Assembly: GCA_950295325.1 (NCBI GenBank)
Contig: OX485807.1
Location: forward strand, 35,742,440-35,806,439
Reading direction: 5' to 3'
DNA length: 64,000 nt
Origin: Polytrichum commune
Taxonomy: Eukaryota; Streptophyta; Polytrichopsida; Polytrichales; Polytrichaceae
Both the position numbers and the translations under genes were made by a program. Positions 22,444 to 33,707 of the stretch are shown here, piece after piece (position 1 is the first letter of the stretch; the number at the start of each line of letters is the position of its first letter). The notes beneath the pieces are model-generated. The model made no database searches. It had not been told where the DNA came from and worked only from the letters and a program-made list of their open reading frames with translations.

Positions 22444-22735
22444 AAGGTAGACGTGCCTAATTTGGTTACTCGTGTTAATTGTACACCTAAATTGAGTGTT
22501 ATATGGTGTGGCTCCAAGAATAGATACCAATAAGACATCTATTTAAAAGAGATTGGACTTTGCGCTCAAAATATAATGACCATTCTAAGTTCAATAGTTG
22601 AGATAATTGGGGAGAGCAGGGGGGACCTTTACGATTATTTAATGTGCATGAAAATCCTTCACTTTGATAATGATTAAGATATTCATATGGGCTCTGAAAA
22701 TAATGAGGAAAGTGACTATGGCCTCGATTTGGATT
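22444..22735 (+). repeat. Dispersed repeat B, copy 2
   Basis: It is collinear with 17640-17930: GTAGACGTGCCTAATTTGG, GTGTGGCTCCAAGAATAGAT, CACTTTGATAATGATTAAG and the TTGGATTTG end. It is diverged but in the same order throughout. Confidence 0.65.
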
Positions 22736-22922
22736 TGCTAACCATCTTCCCACCATCTTGCACTACTTGCAAATTTCGTATCCTATGAGAACTGGATCGA
22801 TTGGAAAAAGTGGCCATTCTAGACCCATCTACCTTATTACATTCGTGTTGATGTTGTACGCCCGGTCAAATGTTGAAGCTCTCAAGTTAAAAGCTCGAGT
22901 GTAACGTGGACTTGACTGAACC

Positions 22923-23200
22923 AAGGGTGGAAAATACCCAACTTTTTATGGCCGATGAATTGGGATTTTGGTTTTAATGCAAAAAAACATGTTTTCAGCG
23001 AATAAAACCATGGTTTTATTCGAACTGCAGCCATACGTATTCCAATCGACAATTATCATCAAGGCTGGAAAAACCTCGACTTTTTTTGACCGATGCATTG
23101 GGTTTTTTGATTTTCATGCAAAAAACCCGAATAAGACCAAATAAAACTGGATTTTGTTGGACCTCAAATGATAGGGTTTTCTAAAAAATATATAAAAAAA
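22923..23200 (+). repeat. Two-unit tandem duplication of about 138 bp
   Basis: The block GGTGGAAAATACCCAACTTT, then CGATGAATTGGGATTTTGG and AATGCAAAAAAAC, recurs as GGCTGGAAAAACCTCGACTT, CGATGCATTGGGTTTTTTG and CATGCAAAAAACC. The offset is about 138 bp. Confidence 0.6.
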
Positions 23201-23491
23201 ACCCAACTATAAAAAACCATGTGGGGCCAACCCTGGAGTGAACAAGTATAGGGTAATAAGGGTCTCCCACAAGTGCCTAGTGGGCCATTAAAAAGGAGCC
23301 CACATGTGGCAAGCCCTTCCTCTACACATGGAGATTGTCAGAAAAAATAACTTTGCCAACCTAATAAGTGCATTACTCTCCAGAAGGGTCACACTAGACT
23401 ATAATGCATGCCAACGGAAACTACAATTACACTTGCGAAAGCCATTAACAAATGATTGTATGGAATTTTGCATTTAAGCATGCACAATGAA

Positions 23492-23938
23492 TGGGGAGAA
23501 CCGACATCTACACTAAATATCGTATTTAGTGTCGCTTACTATTTCGAGTTATACTATGCTATATCGTTGTATTATTGTTGTAGACTTTCATCAAGTAAAG
23601 ATGTTTATGTTCTATAATGTCCAAACAACCAATTTCACCTTTGTAGGAAGAAAAAAAATGAGATCTATAGTAAATAGATATAACAACGAGTAATTTCAAA
23701 TAGTAGGTGACACTAAAGACAATGTTTAGTGTAGTTACAAATGAACCGGTTGAGTTTAAGATATAACTGATTCGAAGTCAAGTCTTCATGAAACTTATCA
23801 ATCGGTTTAGAGGAATGTACAACATATTCTTCATTTTATTCCAAAAAAGAAAACCCCGAAAGATGTCAACATGTAACCAATTTACGTTGGGAAGAATACG
23901 ATCTCAACCAATTATGCCCAAAAATGTCCACGGACGTT
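23492..23938 (+). repeat. AACCGGTT family repeat, copy 4, interrupted by a MITE
   Basis: The 5' end GGGGAGAACCGACATC (to 23510) and the rest (from 23732, GTTACAAATGAACCGGTTGA onward to GATTATGCCC near 23920) are separated by 221 bp of foreign DNA. Removing the insert and one TA restores the family sequence. Confidence 0.85.
23511..23731. mobile_element. CACTAAA-ended MITE, short form, with TA target duplication
   Basis: It starts CACTAAATATCGTATTTAGT and ends (reverse complement) CACTAAACATTGTCTTTAGT. The inverted similarity continues for about 60 bp (GTCGCTTACTATTT versus GTCACCTACTATTT). TA flanks both sides (23509-23510 and 23732-23733), and the target is recognisable as copy 4 of the AACCGGTT repeat. 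A TA duplication points to the Tc1/mariner group, although the CACTA start resembles CACTA elements, which duplicate 3 bp. It is non-coding. Confidence 0.8.
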
Positions 23939-24285
23939 GAGGTGTTGATCACACCGGTCGGTTCCAACGCCATCCATCGGCATCTCCGGCTATAATAGTG
24001 TGAAAAGTGATGCGCCAACATCTATTTCTCAACATAATCCCCAACAATTTCATGACCAGAACCGGACAGAAACTTTGGTGTGATCGGGACATGAGCGTGC
24101 ACAAGAGGCTGCCCAACCAATGAGAATGCTCCTTTCTTCGAGCTTTCAACTCTCAACCTCTCCGTGTAGTGGAGGCCTGAACGTCACTGCTCGCAGTCAC
24201 ATTACTTACACTCGTTGCCCCGAGAACTAACATCTGACATCTACCTTATCTTCCTCCTTGAGAGCCAACTTACTTCCATATCATT

Positions 24286-24575
24286 ATGGAGTTTGAATCT
24301 GCACTAGCTGTGACATCCCATGGTTATCTTCTCGGGCCCAACATGAACGTACGGACACTGCTTAATAATGTAGAGTCTCGATTGGCAACATAATATGTGC
24401 ATGCATGTGTCTCAGAAAAGGAGCTGAGAAAGGTGCTGCAGAGCCTGGAGGATTAAGACAAGAAACGAGAGGAGACAGAGTCAAGTTGTGCTATGGCATG
24501 CCTGGAGAGCTTGACGTTGCATAAGCGTCATGGTGAAGCCATTGCCCTGAACTCATATCAGCCGCCTGACTGATA
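24286..24575 (+). pseudogene. Possible decayed coding fragment
   Basis: One frame from ATG 24286 reads protein-like text with in-frame stops. It includes SALAVTSHGYLLGPNMNVRT, then SEKELRKVLQSLED, stop, then SSCAMACLESLTLHKRHGE and AIALNSYQPPD, stop. The GC content is higher than its surroundings. No family is recognised. It may be an old transposon or host gene remnant, or chance. Confidence 0.25.
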
Positions 24576-25750
24576 TCTTATAACCCAGCTGGTGGGCAAG
24601 GTCATAAGGTAAGCGGCCGGAGAGGGTCTTTAACAAACACTTTTAGATCTACATGACCCACTTCTTGGACGATATGAAACCCACGATTCACTAATGCGTT
24701 TTCACCGCGTTAATAATGCCAACTTATCGAGCACAATAATGTCACAAATATGACACTTTTTCTCAGTGGAAGCTTAGAATGTCACGAAGTTGATAAAGAA
24801 ATGTGATATTGAATTCATTGGATTCCAATAGTGGTTAGTTCATTTGGTTCAAAAGAAAAGAAGAAGAAAAGAAACACATACTTAATGGGAGACGATTAAC
24901 AAATCCAATCGTGTCCGTAGACATTTTCCTCACGATTATCGTACCTTCAGTTCTTTTTCTTATCATTTGATCAAATAGCACCCCCTCCACCTCCTCCCCC
25001 ACCCAATTCTGTTGACTATTGAGCTTAGAATGATTAATAAGTTCTGAGCTCGTAATCCAATCTCTTTTGAACACACATCTTTCTGGTGTCCATTCTTAGA
25101 TCCACAATTGATCACACATGACTCAAATTCCGGGGTCCGTTTAGGATGAGTACCCGTAGTAGCTATGTGATCACCTCACTACATAATAAGCTGTGCCCAA
25201 AATGTGAATACTCACATAACCTTGTACTTATAATTACCACGAAGATAGATTCCAGTACATAAAGACTTGAGTAGACACAAAAGCAGCTATGCACTTGCGA
25301 TTTCGGTGCATTTCATGTTACTTTGATGCAGCTGACATCATGCCTACGGTTGCTGACAACTTCTTTAGTGACAGGTGATGGAGGACACTGGCACAATGCC
25401 TTTGAACATTGAAGAGGGATGAAATCCTAGCCGCCTGGTAGCCAGGACTGGTTGCTCGTGGGACAATGGTGTCAGGTTTACAAGAGTTTCCAACATTTAT
25501 GCAAACGTCCAGGCTTGTATTGTGCTGGCCATGTCACAAAGCTCCTAACTTCCCAACCAGCTCTACATGTGTTGCATAACATATTCAAGGTATGTGGTCA
25601 ATCTTCTTATTTGGACACCTATATTTTAAGTGATATTTGGCAAGGATTACAGTTAAGAACGGACATCAAAATGACACATGGTGCTATGATGGCGTTTGGA
25701 TCCTATCCTCACATTAAATTAAACACCAGTCCAAGGGGTCAACACCTATG

Positions 25751-25963
25751 TCCGGGAAGAACTGGCGGTTAGTTACAGATGAACCGGTTGAGCTTGAGAA
25801 ATAACCGGTTGAAGTTGGAGACTTGTGGAGGATTACCGATCATTTTAGAGGAATCTATAGAAATATGCCTCAAATGAATAAAGCGAAACCGGAAGATGTC
25901 AACATGTAACCGACTGGATTTAGAATCACTAAGATCTATCCCCAAAAACTTCCTGGGCACTGG
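25751..25963 (+). repeat. AACCGGTT family repeat, copy 5
   Basis: It keeps AGTTACAGATGAACCGGTTG, GAGAAATAACCGGTTGAAGT, GATTACCGATCATTTTAGAG, GATGTCAACATGTAACCG and the TCCTGGGCACTGG end. Confidence 0.85.
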
Positions 25964-26643
25964 TCAACACCGAACACAATTGGGAGAGCCAATGTCTGTT
26001 TCAGGAGAGATAGATTCTTTAGCTGGGCATCTCATAACTTTTTGCATCTCAACTGCTGTCTTTAAACTTATGATGACATTCTCCATGAATCACAAGTACT
26101 AGCCGCATCCAATAATATTTACCAATCCGATCAAATCGCTGAAACTGTGTGAATGGCCACATACTTGAGAGGTTAAGAAGAGCGACCACATAAAACCCAC
26201 ATTCCTTAATGCACATCCCTCGTGATTTCTCATTCTCTTCAAACAATCATGACATAGAAGCCCAATTGTCAACACTATTGAATCTAGATTGAATATACAT
26301 TAAATGTACATGGCATGATTCTTTCAAATTCTTGGTGCTCGACACCATATTTAATCATGCCAAGGAGGAAAACCTCATCAATGGTGGCCACATTGTCCAT
26401 TCAAAGATCTCTGTTAGCTTCTATGGTACACACTTAGTAATTCCGAGCAGTAATTTTTTGGGCCCGGCTGCTCGGTGGTTGGCATTTTCATCACGTGACG
26501 AAAAAAATCTACTGTCTACACTGACAAAAAGTTCCGGATCTGCACTATTGTTTATTACGATTCACTATGGAGCAGTTTGTCAGGTCCCCCACCATGATCA
26601 GAAGCTCTTTTACAGATAGACATTGCCAGAAACCCAGGCTCCT

Positions 26644-26652
26644 TATATATAA
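26644..26652 (+). promoter_or_regulatory. TATA box of the aspartic protease gene (candidate)
   Basis: TATATATAA lies 186 bp before the proposed ATG (26830), which would leave a 5' leader of roughly 155 nt. A second TATAAATATA at about 26786-26795 is too close to the ATG to be the main box unless translation starts elsewhere. Confidence 0.45.
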
Positions 26653-26829
26653 GTTAGCAGGCTGCATCCTTTCATTCCTTTCATCTTAGTCTTACGTACC
26701 CCTGTACAAGCTGCCAGGGGTGTTGCAATTTATTCTTGTCATCATTCTAGTGGCCTAGAGAGCTGGCTCACTTCTTGGGGATCTCTATAAATATAAGATT
26801 AGCATCTGTTGTTCGAATTGGCTGTGGCT

Positions 26830-29800
26830 ATGGCAGGCTCAGATGGAAAATTAGCCTGTCTGTTGCTAGTTGTGTTGTCATTGCTGTGCAGCCGATCCAT
26901 GGGACGACAGGTCCAGAACTCTCTTCAGAAGGGCAATGCCAAGGTAAACTGATTCATTTGTTGCATATTGGATTGCTGTTGATCCAACGGATCGTCAATA
27001 AATGTGCTCTCTTTATTCTCTTTCCATTGCATACATAGATATTGGGCTGCCATAGTAGTCACTAGCTAGCTCGTTAACGTACCATTTTCCAGTGGATTAT
27101 TTCAATGAGTTAACCAGCTAGTGACCACTATGGCAGCGCAATATCTATGTATACAATGGAAAGAGAATCACCATTAACCTTCTGAAATTATAAGCCCTGA
27201 AACCTACTCAAGCTGCTGTATGTATGTCTGGGTTGACTCTCTGCCCTTAATTTGAGAAATTCTTTCTAAGTCACGTTTAAAGGTCTAAAGAATTGGTAAT
27301 CTGTTATATCACAAAGGGGAGCAACATGCTTCGAAATAGACCTTCAAGAGGAATCCATTGATACTGTTTAAGTATGTGAATTAGAATAGGTTTACGATTT
27401 CGAATGTTGCCATTTGTAGAGTGACTAATAAAAAGCAGGGGTCGTGATGCAATCCCTTAGGTTTTTGTTTTCACTTCTAAGAGAATTTATGAAATCTATA
27501 ATGTTTTTAGTCATATAGAGCTCACAATTCCAAAGCAGCTCCAAAGTAATCAGATCTTCTTGAAATTGTTTTACCAGCTCCCAGGAGATCAAGGTATTTG
27601 GGACCAAGAAAGCACACATTCATCTTGTGATTATAGATCCTTAACACTGTGCTGACTTTGTAAGTATGTCTTGACGTTATTTGTTGATATTAGGTAGAGG
27701 TGCTCTGAGGCGACTTGATTTCCAGATATTTTAAGAAATTCGTAGAAATCACACATTCACTATGTGATTATGGATCCTTGACCATACTAGATTGAACTTG
27801 ACTTCATACATAAAAGTCTTGTTCCACGCAATTAATGGCTTAGTTGCCATACCCACTAGGTGCTTCTAGGCGACTTGAATCAAAGATATCTATAAAGTCT
27901 CTTAGAAAACACACATTCATTCTGTGCATATGGATCCTTGAGCATATTGTGTTGAACTTGACTTCGTACATAAAATTCTTGATGAACGCAATTAATGGTT
28001 TGTTAACATGCCTACTAGATGCCTCTAGACTAAGCGACTTGATTCATAGGTATTGTATAGAGGTTCCTAGGAATCATTCATTCTGTGAATATGGATCCTT
28101 GTGCATACTCTATTGAACTTGATTTTGCATGTAAAATGTCTTGATGCATGCAAATTAATGGGTTTGTTTGACATACCTCCTCTAGGTGCTTCGAAGCGAG
28201 TTGATTCACAGAGACCACCCAGACTCGCCACTGTCGACAAACAAAAACATTTTTGAGCGTTCCGCAGCGGCATGGGAGAGCTCGAAAGCAAGGTCGCATC
28301 GCATCACCACTCCGAATCAAGGACTGAGAGGGTTCGAAAGCCCCATTAAACTAAGCGATGATTTCACCGAATACGTGATGAAAATCTCTGTGGGCACGCC
28401 GGCCCAGCATTTCATCGCGATCGTCGACACGGGCAGCGACTTGGTGTGGTTGCAGTGCAATTGCGCGAACTGCCTCGAACAACCTGACCCCGCCTTCAGT
28501 GTTGGGAACTCTACTTCCTACTCCCCTGCATCCTGCGGCGATCCGTGCTGTGTCCCGGTAAGTCTCAAATTGCGCGCACCTCCGAACATCAATCTTACCC
28601 TTCCTCATCTACTTCTTTATGATGTGGTTTCCAGAGTGATGAAATTATACCCTCTACCCAGAGTTTCATATGATACGATCACATATTCGTACGCATCCAC
28701 CTCAGTCATAAACTGTAATAAGGTCTGTGGGTGTTATGCAGTTCGTTTTTCCAAGCTCTCCAACTTCTGATTATCAAATTTCACGCAACAATAAAGGTGT
28801 TGCATTATCAAATCTAGCTATCATGATGAAGCATCAACAAGAATCAGATTGAAAATCTGACCTCCCCTGATTTAGTTATGGTTGTCAGAAGTGCATGTTT
28901 CTTGATTCCTTAGCTGAATAGATAGGTCCTCCTAAATTGAGTGTGGAGTGGTTGATAAAATTTGAAGAACTAGTCCAATCTCTTTCAAACTTGTATCTCT
29001 ACGGAGTTTGTTCTTTAATCCTCACCTAACCACCCACCAATCAAATATAGGTGTCATATTAAGAAAAACAACCAAATGACACGCGCATACCTATTGACAA
29101 AAGATCGCAACACTTGTTAGTGGGATCATGCCCAAATAACCGCCAGTGTCAAAAGGGAAGTGTTTTCCAGGACCATGTTTTCTCGTAGTGGACGACAGTG
29201 ATTGTACAACATGAGTCAACTTATAGGGAGAGCGGTAGTTGTGCAATGTGAGCAAATTGGGGCGGGAGGGTGGGCGACTGTAGTTGCCCATGAATGCGTA
29301 ATAAGTTAAGCAGGGAAGGTGGCAGCCGCAATGAATAGGGAGAACTGACTGCTAGTTACAGATGAACCGGTTGAGTTTGAGAAACAACCGGTTGAAGTTC
29401 GAGACTTCAGGACAATTATCAATCATTTTATGGAATATACCTCACATCGCTAAAGAAAAACTGGAAGATGTCAACATGTAACCGGTTGGACTTGGAAACA
29501 CTAGGATCTTGACCGATTATGCCCCAAGAATCTCCCCAGACACTGGGCACCTGCAGCTGGCCCAATTAACGGATGGAGTAAAATGACGGGCTTTAAGGTG
29601 GGATTGCGGGCCCGCATTCAGGGTCAGACTGCCCTCTAACTACGTTACGGATAACTCAAATATTGCACTGTTGGTATTGAGAGATTCGTATTTTGGTGTG
29701 CAGAAAAACTTCCCCGCGGGAGTCGGTTGTTTTTACGACGACAGCTGCATGTACACGTATGAATATGGAGATTTGTCAACCACTTCCGGGCAGGTTGCGT

Positions 29801-31052
29801 TCGAAACCCTCACGCTCACAGAGCTAACAGGAGGCTCCACATTTCCCGTCGAGAATTTTGTGTTTGGATGCGGGCGGAGCCAGAACGGCTCGTTTGGAGG
29901 CGTGGATGGCCTCATTGGGTTGGGCCGGGGTCGCCTCTCCCTTCCTAGCCAAGTGTCCACTCTCTACTCCAAGGTCTTTGGCTACTGCTTGGTCACTTTT
30001 GGCTTACAAACCAACAAAACCTCGCCCTTCCTCTTTGGCTCTTTTGATGTTTCGGCCATCAGTGGGCACGCTTTGACACAAACGCGACTCCTCCAACAGC
30101 CCTACATCCTTTCTTCCTTCTACTTTGCCCCCATGATGGGCGTCACCGTGAATGGAGTGGATTTGGGAATCCCCGCGTCCAACTTCTCCTTCGACTCCAC
30201 AACCTATGAAGCGGGCGTAATCTTCGACTCCGGGACGCCCGTCACCCGCTTGAGCAATGCAACAATCGATGCTATTGTGCGGGTAAGCATGACTAACTTT
30301 GCTTATTGCTAACTCGGTTGAGTAGGGTACTATCATGCCATTGCGAACTCTCGGAAAACCATAGAGGTCCTCGACACGGTAAACAGAGGTGTTTGAGGTC
30401 ACAATTTATGGTCATGTTTAGTTGACATCGACAAAAATGACTCCACACAAAAGTAAGCCCTTTACAAGTTTTCATTCTTGAGGTTCCTCCAATCGTACAA
30501 TAACAAGAACATGTCGAAGGATATATTGGATCCTCCAATCTGCGGAAGAAGACATGGAGATATTGGGCTACGTACACAAACTGTTCAAGTATATATTTCA
30601 GATTGATGATGTTCACCAAATCACAGTCGTTGCATCTTCTGCAAACCGATAAAAAAAAAAAGATGCTACACAAGTTGACGTGAAGCTCTCAAGCACTAAT
30701 CATTTTGTGTGGTGGTCAACAGAGCTTAAGAAGCACGTACAAGTTTCCAGAGGCAAATTTTCCACCAATATATCCATTGTGCTACAACATCACTTGGAAC
30801 GGGAAGGAGTTCTCAACCATGAAGATGGCGTTTCAATTCTCTGCAATCAAAGGCCATTCAGTCGTAGATTTCCCATTGAGTGCAGAGAATATCTTCGTTC
30901 CAGTCGAGGATAATGTGGTATGTTTGGCCATGCTCGCTTCCGATTCCCCTCCCTACATCGTCGGTAGCATTGCACAAGGCAATCACTTCATCGAGTACGA
31001 TGAAGTTCATAAACGACTCGGGTGGACCCAAATGGATTGCACCACGGTGTAA
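26830..31052 (+). CDS. Secreted nepenthesin-like aspartic protease (family A1)
   Basis: Four exons, all phase 0 (26830-26943, 28186-28557, 29704-30282, 30723-31052), give 464 aa. Exon 1 is a signal peptide (MAGSDGKLACLLLVVLSLLC). Exon 2 begins with a prosegment containing ELIHRDHPDSPLS, typical of plant nepenthesin/CND41 proteases, and carries the first catalytic site DTGSDLVW (Asp about 119). The Cys-rich nepenthesin insert follows (CNCANC, DPCCVP, then CFYDDSCMYTYEYGD). Exon 3 holds FGCGRSQNGSF, DGLIGLGRGRLSLPSQ, FGYCL and the second site FDSGTPVTRL (Asp about 337). Exon 4 ends with the family's C-terminal IVGSIAQGNHFIEYD, RLGWTQMDC region, where IGN is replaced by VGS. Both catalytic Asp are intact, so it should be active in the secretory pathway or apoplast. 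Exon 1 is the least certain part, but its signal peptide and phase fit. Introns contain repeats, and a MITE follows the stop. Confidence 0.88.
27015..27168. repeat. Long-armed foldback in intron 1 of the protease gene
   Basis: The left arm is 27015-27078 and the right arm 27109-27168, with a loop of about 30 nt. Arms agree at about 57 of 60 positions plus one 4-nt gap; left reads ATTCTCTTTCCATTGCATAC and the right reverse complement ATTCTCTTTCCATTGTATAC. It could be a foldback/MITE or a young hairpin-RNA (miRNA-like) locus. Confidence 0.8.
27613..28215 (+). repeat. Tandem array overlapping the 3' splice site of protease exon 2
   Basis: Four diverged units have spacings of about 137, 160 and 161 bp. 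The landmark TGGATCCTTG (or a variant) recurs at about 27634, 27771, 27931 and 28092. Each unit ends in an exon-like phrase: GAGGTGCTCTGAGGCGACTTG (about 27708), TAGGTGCTTCTAGGCGACTT (27858), a variant near 28018, and finally the real exon 2 start TAGGTGCTTCGAAGCGAGTT (28184). Confidence 0.8.
29335..29550 (+). repeat. AACCGGTT family repeat, copy 6, in protease intron 2
   Basis: This is the best-preserved copy. It has AGTTACAGATGAACCGGTTG, GAGAAACAACCGGTTGAAGT, GATGTCAACATGTAACCGGT, CTTGGAAACACTAGGATCTT, GACCGATTATGCCCC and CACTGGGCAC. It lies wholly inside the intron at 28558-29703, in the gene's orientation. Confidence 0.85.
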
Positions 31053-31058
31053 TAACTA

Positions 31059-31440
31059 CACTAAACATGATCTTCAGTGGGCTTAGGCTTAGGGTTTTTT
31101 TATGTCACCATGGTGACTTTTTGGATGACACTTCTTATGAATAAGTGAGCAAATGTTGTCATGGATGATGGATGAGTTCATCCGTTGGCCAAAACCCTAC
31201 CTCCTCTTGTTAGCAGCTTGTGATGGAATATTGTCATGGATGATTGAAACTTGGATGAAAATCACTCAATAAGTGACAGTAATTGCAACACTGTAAAATT
31301 TTAATCGTCCAAAATTTTTACAAGGTATGGCAAATAATGTTGGGTTAACATTTAGTGTTGGTGACACTACACCGAGGTTTACAATTACTATTCAGCAAGA
31401 CAATTGGAATTGGTCAACACCAAATACCATATATTTAGTG
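31059..31440. mobile_element. CACTAAA-ended MITE, long form, copy 1
   Basis: It starts CACTAAACATGATCTTCAGT, 6 bp after the protease stop codon, and ends with CATATATTTAGTG. Internal blocks (GGGTTAACATTTAGTGTTGG, GATGGATGAGTTCATCC, GTGACAGTAATTGCAACACTG) recur in reverse complement in 37978-38391. TA precedes it, but GA follows it, so the right target site is not clean. Confidence 0.75.
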
Positions 31441-33707
31441 GAGTGTATTTCCTTGACTAAAAATAAACATGTGATTGATGCAATTTGGGGGGGATTGGGC
31501 CCTCGAGGAGACCTTCAAAGCAACATCAACACATTCGTGTAAGAGGTAGAAGGATTTGTTAGTTTTGAATGTGTTAATTGCCAAGGGCGCCTTCCAGCCT
31601 GAAAGGACCAACCATTGGATTTGGAAATGTCACCAACATTGCAACTTGGATCAACCCCTAATGTCCTTTGCGGCCATAATTTGGTCCTGAGCAATATGCT
31701 TTGACCCCTTTGACACTAGTTCGGGTGGTTTCTTGGTTGTTTCAATTCACGGGTAGATCACTCCATTGTCAAGTTGAACACCATGTGCGACCAAAAAAAA
31801 TCTTCTTTTGGTAAGTTGCACCACCAAAATGGGTCAAAACTTTATCAATTTTTTTTCATGAGTAGATATACACAGTACATATGACATAGTTAAAAGTGGT
31901 AACTAAATTTGATGATTTGTTTTTTTCATAAAACATACCATTTCTAACTAGAATGACACAGAATTGAACTAAAACAATTACTAAAAAAAATAAAGATCAC
32001 TAAACATTTCAAAAAAGTATACAAAAGATACTATCAATGGTTATGTATATGTAGAAAAAATATCATAAATTTTAAAATTATATATGGCATGTAATATAGG
32101 GGTAGCAAACTTTGTCCGCGCGTGGTGTCAACTTCACAATGAAGTGACCTCCCCATGTTTCAATTACTCCTCTTGTTCATGTTCAAGTCTACTGTGTTCT
32201 GCCACGTAGAGGATTTTGATTCAATAGAGTTTAACTTAGTTATTTTTGGATAAATTCAAATATGAGACTGTGCTCTCAATTGGTTTATAATGGAACCGGT
32301 CCACAAACAAAAACTTAACATTCGTCACCTTTGCAAGTTAGGGGCAGCTTATCCCAAACATGGTTCTTGTTGATCCATGTGTGCAAATGATTCCCAATGG
32401 ATCTCAAAATTTGCATGACACTCAAACGCAACATATCCTAACACATCTACCGTTGGAATTTTAAGTTGGACATCTGTTGATGGGTGTAAACCCATGTGGA
32501 AAGTGCGCATTTGTGGCACCACTACCTCACATTGCAAAGCTTCCCAAATGATCAAAAAATAATGGTTTCAAGATTTGTGAGTTGAATTGAATAGGTATAT
32601 TGCGCCTCTTTTGAATGAGGGTAAAATTTTTTCATTTGAGTGGAATTCAATTAAAAAAAACAACCCCAATGTAATGTCTAAATTGCTACCCCTCAAGACC
32701 ACTATTGACATTCCTACATAATATAACTTCAAATATTTCAAATTTGAACTGTGAATAATCACCTCTAACCTACAAACATCTGTACAATTGGATTTGTCAA
32801 AAAAAATATTAGATCTGCAATTTAGGTCATTGAAATTAAGATCACATTTTATGGGTAGATTTGAGGGAAATTGGGAATGGGAAGTAAGGGGTTAAGGCTA
32901 ATTGTTGGACCTTAGTTCAACCCACTTTTTGTGTTTAACAATGGACGAGGTGAAAACAAGTGTTCCATTGAGTTAGTTTCATAGTGCTTGTTGATCATAT
33001 ATAATAAATAAATATGTATTTTGAAATGTACTTATTTTGTGCATCATAAATGTATGTGTGTGAGATTTTCACCACCGTTATGACTAAATGGAAGAAGGTC
33101 ACTGCAATTCAAGGTTGCAAGATTCTTCTTACTTGAAGGGAATAAATATATATATTACACTTATTTACGGGCACATAAGATTTTGTTAGGGAAGACAATC
33201 TTAGTCTTTTATGACATGTCAAGTAACCATGAGAATGAGGAAGAGGCCACCAAATCATCCTTCACACTCTCCATCCAAAGAATAACAAGAAAACGGTAGA
33301 ACCGTGAGGCTTTGTCCTTTGCTATGAAAGACTACAATTGTAGCTTATTACTTTGCTCATGTCAATCCATGGCTATTCACTATACCAAACCTTTCTTGGA
33401 TTTTGTGCACCTTCTTCTCAAATACGGGTCAAGGATTGAAGCTACTCATTTATCACCCAAAAGTTTTAAAATAAATAATCAAGAACTGCCGAAATAACTA
33501 TAGTTGACTAGATTTCCTTCAATGCATTTTAGGGAGCACTTGTGTATACATATAAAAACTATAGTTAACATCCACATTACATAAAGTGGACCAAAAATAA
33601 CAAGAACAAGTAACGTCCAAGTGTGAACACAAAGTGGTTAGGAAAGTTGCTCTTGAAACGAAGAAGTCGATGCATAGTCTCTGTCCTACAGACAGAGCCA
33701 ATAAAGG
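31441..33707. other. Gene-free AT-rich interval
   Basis: The sequence at 31441-33707 is AT-rich with homopolymer runs. Short frames (for example 33312-33497) lack any recognisable domain. No RNA gene is seen. Confidence 0.45.

Larger units (their letters stand above)
20986..26640. other. Repeat-rich, gene-free interval
   Basis: Besides the individually listed repeats I see no intact gene. A possible decayed coding stretch lies at 24286-24575. The numerous small frames have no domains. Confidence 0.45.

Noticed and set aside
23511-23731. CACTA (En/Spm) transposon
   Set aside because: The ends begin CACTA, but the target duplication is TA (2 bp), not 3 bp, when compared with uninterrupted copies of the target repeat.
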